A DNA stretch of 64,000 nt from Oceanicella actignis (GTDB lineage: Bacteria; Pseudomonadota; Alphaproteobacteria; Rhodobacterales; Rhodobacteraceae). The DNA lies in NCBI RefSeq assembly GCF_008124525.1, contig NZ_VNHJ01000002.1, positions 372,001 through 436,000 of the forward strand, in the 5' to 3' direction. Position 1 is the first letter of the stretch; each line of letters begins with the position of its first letter. Shown here one piece after another: positions 47,416-58,814 of the stretch. The notes under the pieces are model-generated. The model did no database searches and had not been told where the DNA came from. It saw only the letters and a list, made by a program, of their open reading frames with translations. The position numbers and the translations under genes are program-made.

Positions 47416-47666
47416 CGCGGCGCGTGGAAACGACCGTTCGGGCGGCCTCCATTGCCTGGCCGGCCGCCGCCGATCCGCGCCCTGCGCCGGATCAGCCGTC
47501 TGCTGTCGAACCCCGTTCGGGCGTTCTGAGGCAGATAAAGGAACGCTTCGCGCCCCGTTCAAGGGGCGCCGCGTGCCAGAGGCGAACGCTGCGCCGGCCC
47601 TCGGCGCCGCGCGATTTCGGGACGGGCGTCTGCGTGGCGAAAAAATCGCTCGGAGGGGCTTGCGAA

Positions 47667-47684
47667 TGTTGCGGTGCGGCAACA
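47667..47684. promoter_or_regulatory. Second GTTGC-N6-GCAAC inverted repeat
   Basis: TGTTGCGGTGCGGCAACA has 6-bp arms with the same GTTGC-N6-GCAAC layout as the site at 47398. It lies 46 nt before the ftsH start and covers the spacer and first base of the putative -10 of the ftsH promoter, as a repressor or MerR-type operator would. Confidence 0.65.
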
Positions 47685-47729
47685 GATAGGTGGGGCCGCG
47701 CGAGGGGCGCGTACAGGAGGGGTTCGCTG

Positions 47730-49589
47730 ATGGACAGGAAGACGGCGCTCAACATCTGGTATTTCGCCTTCGCCTTCCTGGCGGTGGCGTTCATCCAGGA
47801 CTTCATCGCCGGCGCGCGCGAGGTCGCGCCCATTCCCTACAGCAAGTTCGAGGAATACGTCGACCAGGGGCTGATCAAGCGCGCGGTCATCGGCTCGCAG
47901 ACCATCACGGGCGAGTTCGCGCACCCCGTCGAGGGGCGCTCGCGCTTCGTGACGACGCTGGTCGATCCGGCCATCGTCGCGCGTCTCGAGGGCAAGGGCG
48001 TCGAGTTCACCGGCCGGCCCGAGAACACCTTCCTGACCACGCTGCTGTCATGGGTCGTGCCGGCGCTGGTCTTCTTCGGCCTGTGGATGGTCTTCTTCCG
48101 CAAGATCGCCGAGAAGCAGGGCCTGGGCGGCTTCATGTCGGTCGGGCGTTCGCGCGCGAAGGTCTATGTCGAGAAACAGACCGGCGTCACCTTCGACGAC
48201 GTCGCCGGCGTGGACGAGGCCAAGCAGGAGCTGCAGGAGGTCGTCGAATTCCTGCGCAATCCCGCCGAATACGGCCGCCTTGGCGCGCGCATCCCCAAGG
48301 GGGTGCTGCTGGTCGGCCCGCCCGGCACCGGCAAGACGCTGCTGGCGCGCGCCGTCGCCGGCGAGGCGGGGGTGACGTTCTTCTCGATCTCGGGCTCGGA
48401 GTTCGTCGAGATGTTCGTCGGCGTGGGCGCGGCGCGCGTGCGCGACCTGTTCGAGCAGGCGCGCAAGAACGCCCCGGCCATCATCTTCATCGACGAGCTG
48501 GACGCGCTGGGCCGCGCGCGCAACGCGCCCGGTCTGCCCGGCGGCAATGACGAGCGCGAGCAGACGCTCAACCAGCTGCTGACCGAGATGGACGGCTTCG
48601 ACCCCTCTGCGGGCATCGTGCTGCTGGCCGCGACCAACCGCCCCGAGATCCTCGACCCCGCGCTGCTGCGCGCGGGCCGGTTCGACCGCCAGGTTCTGGT
48701 CGACAAGCCCGACAAGACCGGCCGCGTGGCGATCCTGAAGGTGCACATGAAGAAGGTGCGCCTGGCGCCCGACGCCGACCCCGAGAAGATCGCCGCGCTG
48801 ACGCCCGGCTTCTCGGGCGCCGATCTGGCGAACCTGGTGAACGAGGCCGCGCTGCTGGCCACGCGCCGCAAGGCCGAGGCCGTGACGATGGAGGATTTCA
48901 CCAACGCGGTCGAGCGCATCGTCGCCGGGCTTGAAAAGCGCAACCGCCTGCTCAACGAGACCGAGCGCCGCGTCGTCGCCCATCACGAGATGGGCCACGC
49001 CCTGGTCGCCATGGCCACGCCCGGCGCCGATCCGGTGCACAAGGTCTCGATCATTCCGCGCGGCGTGGGCGCGCTGGGCTACACCATCCAGCGCCCGACC
49101 GAGGACCGCTTCCTGATGACCCGCGAAGAGCTCGAGGGCAAGATCGCCGTTCTTCTGGGCGGGCGCGCGGCCGAGGCGATCGTGTTCGGGCACCTGTCCA
49201 CCGGCGCGGCCGACGATCTGGCCAAGGCCACCGACGTGGCTCGCGCCATGGCCGCGCGCTACGGCATGATCCCCGAGCTGGGCCATGTCAGCTACGACAG
49301 CGAGCGGCAGGGCTTTCTCGGCCCCTCCGGCGAGGGCTGGATGACCCGCCGCTATTCCGAGGAGACCGCGCGGCGCATCGACCAGGCCGTGCGCGAGGTG
49401 ATCGACGCGGCCTATGCGCGCGCGCGCGCCGTGCTCGAGGCCAACCGCGATCTGCTCCTGCGCTCGGCCGCCGAGCTGCTCGAGCGCGAGACGCTGGCGG
49501 GCGAAGCCCTTGAGCGGATCGCACGCCAGGTGCGCCAGCCGGCCCAGTCGGCCCAGTCGACGCAGCCGGCGCAGGCCGACGGGGGTTGA
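47730..49589 (+). CDS. ftsH: ATP-dependent zinc metalloprotease FtsH
   Basis: A 619-aa membrane AAA protease. Two membrane helices (about 9-28 and 108-128) flank a periplasmic domain. The AAA module has Walker A GPPGTGKT near 197, Walker [12 protein letters not shown] and the arginine finger region. The zinc site is HHEMGH near 418, with Met where most FtsH have Ala (HEAGH). The linker [18 protein letters not shown] resembles the accessory FtsH of heat-resistance islands rather than the housekeeping copy. CAGGAGGGG precedes ATG 47730. The C-terminus is Gln/Pro-rich. Confidence 0.94.
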   Translation: MDRKTALNIWYFAFAFLAVAFIQDFIAGAREVAPIPYSKFEEYVDQGLIKRAVIGSQTITGEFAHPVEGRSRFVTTLVDPAIVARLEGKGVEFTGRPENTFLTTLLSWVVPALVFFGLWMVFFRKIAEKQGLGGFMSVGRSRAKVYVEKQTGVTFDDVAGVDEAKQELQEVVEFLRNPAEYGRLGARIPKGVLLVGPPGTGKTLLARAVAGEAGVTFFSISGSEFVEMFVGVGAARVRDLFEQARKNAPAIIFIDELDALGRARNAPGLPGGNDEREQTLNQLLTEMDGFDPSAGIVLLAATNRPEILDPALLRAGRFDRQVLVDKPDKTGRVAILKVHMKKVRLAPDADPEKIAALTPGFSGADLANLVNEAALLATRRKAEAVTMEDFTNAVERIVAGLEKRNRLLNETERRVVAHHEMGHALVAMATPGADPVHKVSIIPRGVGALGYTIQRPTEDRFLMTREELEGKIAVLLGGRAAEAIVFGHLSTGAADDLAKATDVARAMAARYGMIPELGHVSYDSERQGFLGPSGEGWMTRRYSEETARRIDQAVREVIDAAYARARAVLEANRDLLLRSAAELLERETLAGEALERIARQVRQPAQSAQSTQPAQADGG

Positions 49590-49762
49590 CGCAGGTCATG
49601 GGCGCGCCCGGCGCATGCTGTCATGCATGGGGCGCGCCGCACAGGAACGCTCCCGCGCGGCGGGGGCGACGCGATCCCCGCGCGGGCGGGGAATGAAACG
49701 CCGGTTCGGGCCGATGCCGCGAACCGGGAAGGAAAACGAAAGAGAAGGAAGAGGAGTAGAAG

Positions 49763-52594
<2,832 letters not shown>

Positions 52595-52600
52595 GCCACG

Positions 52601-52626
52601 CGCCGGCCGCCCTGGCGCGGCCGGCG
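52601..52626 (+). terminator. Hairpin after clpG-like gene
   Basis: A 10-bp stem (CGCCGGCCGC with its complement at 52617-52626, 6-nt loop) sits 6 nt after the stop and is followed by TTCC. It is a probable terminator or pause site, and a second hairpin follows. Confidence 0.55.
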
Positions 52627-52663
52627 TTCCGCATGCCTTGCGCCCCGATGGGGCGCCGATCCC

Positions 52664-52695
52664 GCGCCCGCCGGCCCCGCGCCGGCGGGCGCTTG
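52664..52695 (+). terminator. Second hairpin before the NDUFS4-like gene
   Basis: A 12-bp stem (GCGCCCGCCGGC at 52664-52675 with its complement at 52681-52692, 5-nt loop) is followed by TTGCGTT. Together with the hairpin at 52601 it probably separates clpG from the next gene. Confidence 0.6.
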
Positions 52696-52742
52696 CGTTC
52701 AAGGAAAGTCGGCCAAGGGAAACTCGGCCAAGGGAGAACGCC

Positions 52743-53393
52743 ATGACCGCATCACGCAACGAAACGCCGCCGCGGGGCGGCGGCCGCGGCCCCGGTCCGG
52801 GCGCCGGCCGGGCCGCGCAGGGCCCTGCGCGCAAGGGGGCGATCGGGAGCGCCGAAGCGGGCGCGAAAGGCGGCGCGCAATGGGTTCGCGACCCGGCCTT
52901 CGAATCGCCCGCAAGCTCGCCCGCCGCGCCCGTCTTCGCGCCCTCGCCCTCTCCCGGCGGCGGCCGGACGCAGGCGACAAGGTCCGCCCCGCCCGACAGC
53001 CTCTCCGCCAGCTCGCCGGCGCGCCCGGCCGCCAATCCTCGCGCCAACCCGGTCGGCGATCGCGGCGCCAACAGCGGCCGCGCGCCCCGGGCGCTGATGC
53101 CGGGCGCGAACCTGCCGCTGGCCGGCCCGCCGCCGCGGGTTCTGATCGGCCGCGCGCCCTTGCGCGCCGATTCCGTCGGGCGCGCCGCGGCCCGGCGGGC
53201 GGGTTGGCGCATGGTCTTCGAACCGACCCGCGCGCCGCGGCGCGAGCCCTTGATGGGCTGGCTGAGCTCGGACGACCCGCTGGCGGGGCTCGAGCTGCGC
53301 TTCGACGACCTCGACGCGGCCATCGACTTCGCCGAGCGCCGGGGCTGGGAATGGACCGTGCTCGAGCCGCCGCCGCGCGCGCCGCGGCGCTGA
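52743..53393 (+). CDS. NDUFS4-like (ETC complex I subunit) domain protein with disordered N-terminus
   Basis: A 216-aa protein. Residues 1-120 are low-complexity Gly/Ala/Pro/Arg. The C-terminal 90 residues resemble the complex I NDUFS4 family: GWRMVFEPTRAPRREPLMGW, then RFDDLDAAIDFAERRGWEW, where true NDUFS4 has the same LMGW and A-x-x-x-A-E-R-x-G elements. Housekeeping bacterial members are only about 100 aa. AAGGGAGAA precedes ATG 52743. Its place right behind clpG suggests a stress-island paralogue, but the role is unknown. Confidence 0.72.
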   Translation: MTASRNETPPRGGGRGPGPGAGRAAQGPARKGAIGSAEAGAKGGAQWVRDPAFESPASSPAAPVFAPSPSPGGGRTQATRSAPPDSLSASSPARPAANPRANPVGDRGANSGRAPRALMPGANLPLAGPPPRVLIGRAPLRADSVGRAAARRAGWRMVFEPTRAPRREPLMGWLSSDDPLAGLELRFDDLDAAIDFAERRGWEWTVLEPPPRAPRR

Positions 53394-53466
53394 CGCATGC
53401 CGGGGGCGCATCGCCGGGCGCGCCGCGCCGCGAGCGATGCGCGCCGGGCGCTCGGCCGCGCCGACG

Positions 53467-53701
53467 CGCGCCGCCGCCGCGCCGGTTGGCCGCGGTCCCT
53501 CGCGTCGCCCGGGGCGGCGCGCCCCGGACCAGGCGCGCGGCGTCGATCCCCGGGGCCGATGCGCAGCGCCGGCGCGCCGCGGCGGACCAATGGGGCAAGG
53601 CGCGCCGCCGCGCCGGACGGCCGCGCTCCGTCGCATCGCCCGGGGCGGCGCGGCCCGGACCAGGCGCGCGGCGTCGATCCCCTGGACCGACGCGCAGCGC
53701 C
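53467..53701. repeat. Two copies of a ~105-bp direct repeat, 131-bp period
   Basis: In the 379-nt gap before recG, a segment of about 105 bp occurs twice. The shared anchor GGACCAGGCGCGCGGCGTCG is at 53526 and 53657 (131 bp apart), and the flanking bases match at roughly nine of ten positions. Nothing in the gap supports a gene. Confidence 0.8.
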
Positions 53702-53772
53702 GATGCGCGGCGGCAGGCGCAGGGCGCGCCGCGGCGCTTCAAAATCCGGCCGCGCTGGCGCACAGTGCGGCC

Positions 53773-55968
53773 ATGAGCGACGCGCCACCCCCCGAATCCC
53801 CACCCCCCGAGTCCCCGCCGCCCGACGCCTCGGGGCCGGCCGCGCCCCCGCCCGGGGCCGCGAAGCCCGTCCGCGCCCGCGGTCGGCCCGAGATCCTGTT
53901 CCCGCTCTTCTCCGAGGTCACGCGGCTCGACGGCGTCGGACCCAAGACCGCCAAGGCCCTGGCGCGGGCGGGAATCACGCGTCCGCGCGACATGCTCTTC
54001 ACCCTGCCGCACGGCGTCGTCGACCGCCGCCGGCGCCCCGAGCTGGGCGCCCCGGACGAAGGCGAGGTCGTCACGCTCGAGGCGACGGTCGAGGCGCACC
54101 TGCCGCCGGCCTCGCGCGGGCGCCCGCACCGCGTGCGCATGCGCGACGCGGCGGGGCGCGGCTTCGAGCTGGTCTATTTCCACGCGCGCCGCGACTGGCT
54201 GGAAAAGCTGCTGCCCGAAGGGGCGCGACGGCTGGTCTCGGGCCGCGTCGAGCGCTTCGGCGAGCGCATCCAGATGCCCCATCCCGACCACGTCCTGCCC
54301 CCGGACGAGGCGGACGCGCTGCCGACCTTCGAGCCGGTCTATCCGCTGACCGAGGGCGTGGGGCAAAAGCTGATGCGCCGCGCGGCGCAGGCGGCGCTGG
54401 CGCTGGCGCCCGAGCTGCCCGAATGGCTCGACCCGGCGGCGATGCGCGCGCGCGGCTGGCCCGCATGGCGCCAGGCCCTGGCCGACGCTCATGCCCCCGG
54501 GCCGCCCGGAACCGACCGCGCCCGCGCCGCCGCCCGCGCGCGCGAGCGCCTGGCCTATGACGAGCTGCTCTCGCACCAGCTGACCCTGGCGCTGGCCCGC
54601 GCCGCGCGCCGCAAGCGCAAGGGCAGGCCGACCCGCGGCGATGGGCGGCTGCGCGCCAAGGCGCTTGCGGCGCTGCCCTTCGCCCTGACCGGCGCGCAGC
54701 GGCGCGCGATCGACGAGATCGCCGCCGACATGGCCTCGGACCGGCGCATGAACCGCCTCTTGCAGGGCGACGTGGGGGCGGGCAAGACGCTGGTCGCGCT
54801 CATGGCCATGCTGATCGCGGCCGAGGCGGGGGGGCAGGCCGCGCTCATGGCGCCGACCGAGATCCTGGCCCGCCAGCACCTGGCCAGCATCGCGCCCCTG
54901 GCGCGCGCGGCTGGGATCGAGCCGGTTCTGCTGACCGGCCGCGACGGCGCCGCCGAGCGCCGGCGCAAGCTGGCCGCCATCGCACAGGGCGCGCCGATCG
55001 TTCTGGGCACGCATGCGCTGTTCCAGAAGGACGTGGCCTTCGCCGATCTGCGCCTTGCGATCGTGGACGAGCAGCACCGCTTCGGCGTGCGCCAGCGCAT
55101 GGAGCTGGGCGAGAAGGGCCGCCGCGCCGACGTGCTGGTCATGACCGCAACGCCCATTCCGCGCTCGCTGGCGCTGGTCGGCTATGGCGACATGGACGTC
55201 TCGATGCTGGACGAGAAGCCGCCCGGGCGCAAGCCCGTGCGCACCGCGCTGGTCAGCGCCGCCCGGCTGGACGAGGTGGTCGCGCATCTGCGCCAGGCCG
55301 TCGCGGGCGGGCGGCGCGCCTACTGGGTCTGTCCGCTGGTCGAGGAAAGCGACGCGGTCGCGCTGACCGCCGCCGAAAGCCGCTGGCGCGCCCTGCGCGA
55401 GGAGATCGGCCCGGGCGTGGCGCTGGTCCACGGCCAGATGCCGCCCGAAGAGCGCGACGCCGCCATGGCCGATTTCGCCGCCGGCCGCGCCCAGGTGCTG
55501 GTCGCGACCACGGTGATCGAGGTGGGGGTGGACGTGCCCGAGGCCTCGATCATGATCATCGAGCAGGCCGAGCGCTTCGGCCTTGCGCAGCTGCACCAGC
55601 TGCGCGGGCGGGTGGGGCGCGGGGCCGAGGAATCGACCTGCGTGCTGCTTTACGATCCGCCGCTGAGCGGGGCGGCGCGCGCGCGGCTCGAGATCATGCG
55701 CCAGACCGAGGACGGCTTTCGCATCGCCGAAGAGGATCTGCGCCTGCGCGGCGCGGGCGACGTGCTGGGCGTGCAGCAGTCGGGTCTGCCCAGGTTCCGC
55801 ATCGCCGACCTTGAAACGCATGCCGACCTGCTCAAGGCCGCGCAGGACGAGGCGCGGCTGGCGGTGCATGTCGATCCCGCGCTCGAAAGCCCCCGCGGCG
55901 AGGCGCTGCGCACGCTGCTCTATCTGATGGAGCGGGACGAGGCGATCCGCCTTCTGTCGGTGGGCTGA
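53773..55968 (+). CDS. recG: ATP-dependent DNA helicase RecG
   Basis: A 731-aa branch-migration helicase that regresses stalled forks. After a Pro-rich N-terminus (about 35 residues) comes the wedge domain (LTRLDGVGPKTAKALARAG-like start near 50) with OB fold. The helicase core has Walker A GDVGAGKT, the DEQH box (VDEQHRFGVRQR), TATPIPRSLAL and QLRGRVGRG. ATG 53773 is the only start consistent with the family N-terminus. Length is slightly above the usual 690-700 because of the Pro-rich tail. Confidence 0.96.
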   Translation: MSDAPPPESPPPESPPPDASGPAAPPPGAAKPVRARGRPEILFPLFSEVTRLDGVGPKTAKALARAGITRPRDMLFTLPHGVVDRRRRPELGAPDEGEVVTLEATVEAHLPPASRGRPHRVRMRDAAGRGFELVYFHARRDWLEKLLPEGARRLVSGRVERFGERIQMPHPDHVLPPDEADALPTFEPVYPLTEGVGQKLMRRAAQAALALAPELPEWLDPAAMRARGWPAWRQALADAHAPGPPGTDRARAAARARERLAYDELLSHQLTLALARAARRKRKGRPTRGDGRLRAKALAALPFALTGAQRRAIDEIAADMASDRRMNRLLQGDVGAGKTLVALMAMLIAAEAGGQAALMAPTEILARQHLASIAPLARAAGIEPVLLTGRDGAAERRRKLAAIAQGAPIVLGTHALFQKDVAFADLRLAIVDEQHRFGVRQRMELGEKGRRADVLVMTATPIPRSLALVGYGDMDVSMLDEKPPGRKPVRTALVSAARLDEVVAHLRQAVAGGRRAYWVCPLVEESDAVALTAAESRWRALREEIGPGVALVHGQMPPEERDAAMADFAAGRAQVLVATTVIEVGVDVPEASIMIIEQAERFGLAQLHQLRGRVGRGAEESTCVLLYDPPLSGAARARLEIMRQTEDGFRIAEEDLRLRGAGDVLGVQQSGLPRFRIADLETHADLLKAAQDEARLAVHVDPALESPRGEALRTLLYLMERDEAIRLLSVG

Positions 55969-55996
55969 CCGGGCGCGATCGGGCGGGCGGATTTAC

Positions 55997-56040
55997 GTTC
56001 CCTTAATGTTCTTGACCGCGCACGAACGTTGCGCGAACAT
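55997..56040 (+). promoter_or_regulatory. SOS-controlled promoter with two LexA-type boxes
   Basis: GTTC-N7-GTTC lies at 55997-56011 and GAAC-N7-GAAC at 56024-56038; both match the alphaproteobacterial LexA site exactly in either orientation. Between and over them is TTGACC (56012-56017), 17 nt, GAACAT (56035-56040). LexA on the second box would cover spacer and -10. The promoter faces the 42-aa gene at 56077. Confidence 0.8.
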
Positions 56041-56076
56041 CGAGGCGGGAACAAACAGGGAATCGGAGAAACCGCC

Positions 56077-56205
56077 ATGGCCGCCATCATCCGCATCGTC
56101 TCGGCCGCCGAGCGCGCGCCGCAGGGCGCCGTGCAGGACGCCGCCGCGCTGGCGCTCCTGTGCCTGTTCGCGCTGGCGGGATTCACGCTGAGCGGCCTTG
56201 CGTGA
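56077..56205 (+). CDS. SOS-controlled 42-aa membrane peptide
   Basis: The reading frame MAAIIRIVSAAERAPQGAVQ... encodes 42 aa with an amphipathic N-terminal half and one C-terminal membrane helix (about residues 23-41, ALALLCLFALAGFTLSGLA). GGAGA lies before ATG 56077. It is the only plausible frame behind the double SOS box. Size, topology and control recall SOS-induced division inhibitors such as Caulobacter SidA (29 aa), but there is no sequence match I can claim. Longer overlapping frames have unlikely composition. Confidence 0.68.
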   Translation: MAAIIRIVSAAERAPQGAVQDAAALALLCLFALAGFTLSGLA

Positions 56206-56280
56206 AACGCGCCCGGCGCCCTTGACTTCGCCTTGCGGCCGCGCAGGGATGGAGGAAAGGAAACCGGCAGGGCGGCTCAG

Positions 56281-56712
56281 ATGGACGCAACGCACGATCC
56301 CCATGGGCTCGAACGCTTTCTCGAGGCGCAGGAGGGCGTGATCGAGCAGGCGATGGACGAGCTCGCGCGCGGGGCCAAGACCGGGTGCTGGATGTGGTTC
56401 GTCTTTCCCCAGCTTTCGGGGCTGGGCCGTTCCGAGACGGCGCGCCTCTATGCCATCCGCTCGCGCGACGAGGCGCGCGCCTATCTCGAACATCCGGTGC
56501 TGGGGCCGCGCCTGCGCCGCTGCGTCGCGCTGGCCATGTCGCACCCGCGCCTGACGGCGCATGACATCTTCGGCTCGCCCGACGACATCAAGCTGCGCTC
56601 GTGCCTGACCCTGTTCGCCGAGGTCGCCGCCCCCGAGGACGACATCTTTCGGCGCGCGCTCGACCGGCTGTTCGCCGGGCGGCCCGATCCGCGCACGCTC
56701 ACCCTTTTGTGA
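56281..56712 (+). CDS. DUF1810 domain protein
   Basis: A 143-aa soluble protein matching DUF1810: LERFLEAQEGVIEQAMDELA, GAKTGCWMWFVFPQLSGLG, SRDEARAYLEHPVLGPRL and IFGSPDDIKLRSCLTLFAEV. The family function is unknown. ATG 56281 begins MDATHDPHGLERF, close to the usual family start. It follows the SOS-boxed peptide gene by 75 nt in the same direction and might be transcribed with it. Confidence 0.88.
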   Translation: MDATHDPHGLERFLEAQEGVIEQAMDELARGAKTGCWMWFVFPQLSGLGRSETARLYAIRSRDEARAYLEHPVLGPRLRRCVALAMSHPRLTAHDIFGSPDDIKLRSCLTLFAEVAAPEDDIFRRALDRLFAGRPDPRTLTLL

Positions 56713-56722
56713 CGTGGGGCGC

Positions 56723-57196
56723 TCAGCCCTGCGCGCCGGCGCCCGCGGCGATCTGGTCGAGCGCGGCCAGCGTGGCCTCGACGCACAGCATGATCGAGGC
56801 GTGGCGGTTCTTGAAGTCGCGCGCGGGCAGCAGGGCCTCGTAATCCTCGAACGGGGCCGAGGGGACGGGGCCGCCTTCCTTGAGCATGGCGCGCAGCTCG
56901 TCGCGCAGGCGCGCGATCTCGTCCCGGCTGCGGCCCAGCGCATGCGCCCCCAGGATGGCGGCCGAGGCCTGACCCAGCGCGCACGCCTTCACATCCTGCC
57001 CGAAGCGCGCGATGCGCCCATCCTCGGCGTCGAGGTCCACCGTCACCGTCGATCCGCACAGCGGCGAGCGCTTCATCACGCTGGCCTGCGGCGAGTCGAG
57101 CCGGCCCAGATGCGGAATGTCGGCCGCAAGCGCCAGGATGCGCCGCGAATACAGGCTGATCAGGTCCTCGCCCGCGTCGGTGGTCTGGTCGGTCAT
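56723..57196 (-). CDS. Iron-sulfur cluster assembly scaffold-like (IscU/NifU N-type) protein
   Basis: A 157-aa protein resembling IscU/SufU scaffolds. Three Cys sit in the expected places: [27 protein letters not shown] and [14 protein letters not shown]. The [12 protein letters not shown] region matches the third-Cys motif. In Rhodobacterales these short proteins are encoded divergent from hisI, as here. A true scaffold role in Fe-S assembly is likely but not proven. GGAGGA precedes ATG 57196. Confidence 0.83.
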   Translation of the reverse strand: MTDQTTDAGEDLISLYSRRILALAADIPHLGRLDSPQASVMKRSPLCGSTVTVDLDAEDGRIARFGQDVKACALGQASAAILGAHALGRSRDEIARLRDELRAMLKEGGPVPSAPFEDYEALLPARDFKNRHASIMLCVEATLAALDQIAAGAGAQG

Positions 57197-57279
57197 GGCG
57201 TCCTCCGCTCGTCTCTTCCCTAGATAGACCGGCGCGCGCAGGTGTAAAAGGCGCAGGTCGCCGCAACGGAGCAAGCCGC

Positions 57280-57648
57280 ATGTCGCAAACCTTCGACCCC
57301 GCCAGCCTGAAATTCGACTCGCGCGGGCTGATACCCGCCATCGCGCAGGACCACGAGACCGGCGAGGTGCTGATGATGGCCTGGATGAACGCCGAGGCCG
57401 TGGCGCGCACCCTGCGCGAGGGGCGCGTGACCTACTGGTCGCGCTCGCGCCAGGCCTTCTGGCGCAAGGGCGACGAATCGGGCCATGTCCAGCGCCTGGT
57501 CGAGATGCGCATCGACTGCGACCGCGACTGCCTGCTGCTGCGGGTCGCGCAGACCGGCCCGGCCTGTCACACCAACCGGCGCAGCTGCTTCTTCACCGTG
57601 CTGCGCGACGGCGTCGAGGTGATCGACTCGGCGCCGCTCGACGCGTGA
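57280..57648 (+). CDS. hisI: Phosphoribosyl-AMP cyclohydrolase
   Basis: The 122-aa HisI domain opens the adenine ring of PR-AMP, the third step of histidine synthesis. The zinc/Mg site is visible as [11 protein letters not shown] and [27 protein letters not shown] and [15 protein letters not shown] are typical. It is the single-domain form; HisE must be encoded elsewhere. GGAG precedes ATG 57280. Its TGA overlaps the GTG start of the next gene. Confidence 0.96.
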   Translation: MSQTFDPASLKFDSRGLIPAIAQDHETGEVLMMAWMNAEAVARTLREGRVTYWSRSRQAFWRKGDESGHVQRLVEMRIDCDRDCLLLRVAQTGPACHTNRRSCFFTVLRDGVEVIDSAPLDA

Positions 57649-58814
57649 GCGCGCCGCCGCCATCCGCAGGGCGCGGCGCGCAATGGGCCGAGCGCCTTGC
57701 CCCGCCCGCCCTCGGGCGCCTTGCGCTGGGGCTGGCCGTGGGCGCGGCGGGCGGCGCGGCGGCGCATGCGGCGGGCGCGCCGCTGGCCTGGATGCTGGGG
57801 GCGCTGTTCGCCTGCATGTTCGCCAGCCTGGCGGGCGCGCCGGTCATGGTGCCGATCTGGTTCCGCACCCTGTTTCTGGGCGTGGTGGGGCTGTTCCTTG
57901 GCGAAAGCTTCGCCGATCTGCGCGTCGAGGATCTGGCGCGCTGGCCCGTCAGCCTGGCGGCGGCGGCGCTTTATCCGGCGGCGGGGGGCGCGGCGTGCTA
58001 TGCGCTGTTCCGCGCCGCGGCGCGGATGCCGCGGGCGACGGCGCTGCTTTGCGCGGTTCCGGGCGGGTTGACGGCGGTGTCGCTTTTCGCGGCCGAGGTC
58101 GGCGGCGACGAGCGGCGCGTGGCGCTGGCGCAGTCGCTGCGGGTGGCGCTGGTGGTGCTGGCCGCGCCGGTGGTCGCCTTCGGCTGGCTGGGGCTGCCGC
58201 GCCCGGCCGCCGCGGGCGCGCATCCGGCGGCGCTGATGTCGGCCCCCGACGCGGCGCTGCTGACGGGCGCGGCGCTGGCGGCGACGTTGCTTGCGGGGCG
58301 TTTGCGCGTGCCCTTGCCCTATCTGGTCGGACCGCTGGCGGTCAGCGCCGCGCTGCGGCCCGCGGGGGTCGTCTCGGGCGCCTTGCCCGGCTGGCTGGTC
58401 GAGGCGGCGCTGACGGTGTGCGGCGCCTCGATCGGCACGCGCTTCGCGGGGTTCGGGCTGCGGCAGCTTGCGGTCGGCGCGGCGTGGACCCTGGCCGGCA
58501 CGATCGTGCTTATGGCGGTCAGCTGGGGGTTCGCGGCGGCGGTGGCGGCCCTGACGGGCATCGGGCTGTTCGCCGCGCTGTTGGCCTATGCGCCGGGGGG
58601 CGTGGCCGAGATGAGCCTGATCGCGCTGGCCATCGGCGCCGATCCGGCCTTCGTCGCCACGCACCACATGGCCCGCATCCTGACCATCCTGATCGCGCTG
58701 CCGGCGCTGGGCGGTCCGCTGCGGCGGTTCCTGGCGGCCGAGGCGGCGCCTAGCGGGGCGAGGCCTGGCGGGCCGGGGGCAGATCCAGCATCCGGCGGAT
58801 CTGCCCGGGGGTGA
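57645..58814 (+). CDS. AbrB-family membrane protein
   Basis: A 389-aa protein with about ten membrane helices in two similar halves, matching the AbrB duplication family once labelled ammonia monooxygenase. [20 protein letters not shown] and [19 protein letters not shown] in the first half correspond to [15 protein letters not shown] and [20 protein letters not shown] in the second. The start GTG 57645 overlaps the hisI stop (GTGA). The Gly/Pro-rich tail runs 65 nt into the end of the convergent gluQ gene. Probably a transporter; substrate unknown. Confidence 0.88.
   Translation: MSAPPPSAGRGAQWAERLAPPALGRLALGLAVGAAGGAAAHAAGAPLAWMLGALFACMFASLAGAPVMVPIWFRTLFLGVVGLFLGESFADLRVEDLARWPVSLAAAALYPAAGGAACYALFRAAARMPRATALLCAVPGGLTAVSLFAAEVGGDERRVALAQSLRVALVVLAAPVVAFGWLGLPRPAAAGAHPAALMSAPDAALLTGAALAATLLAGRLRVPLPYLVGPLAVSAALRPAGVVSGALPGWLVEAALTVCGASIGTRFAGFGLRQLAVGAAWTLAGTIVLMAVSWGFAAAVAALTGIGLFAALLAYAPGGVAEMSLIALAIGADPAFVATHHMARILTILIALPALGGPLRRFLAAEAAPSGARPGGPGADPASGGSARG

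Larger units (their letters stand above)
47304..47729. promoter_or_regulatory. Divergent control region between hsp20 and ftsH
   Basis: This 426-nt gap must drive both stress transcripts. I see no gene in it. A weak promoter for ftsH may be TTGCGA (47660-47665), 17 nt, CAGATA (47683-47688). No clear sigma-32 promoter, CIRCE or HAIR element is visible. Two operator-like inverted repeats (47398-47415 and 47667-47684) are the salient features. Confidence 0.55.

Noticed and set aside
56006-56191. A 61-codon frame overlapping the SOS-boxed peptide
   Set aside because: It begins inside the SOS promoter, has no ribosome site, and is Arg/Pro/Ser-rich without a membrane helix.
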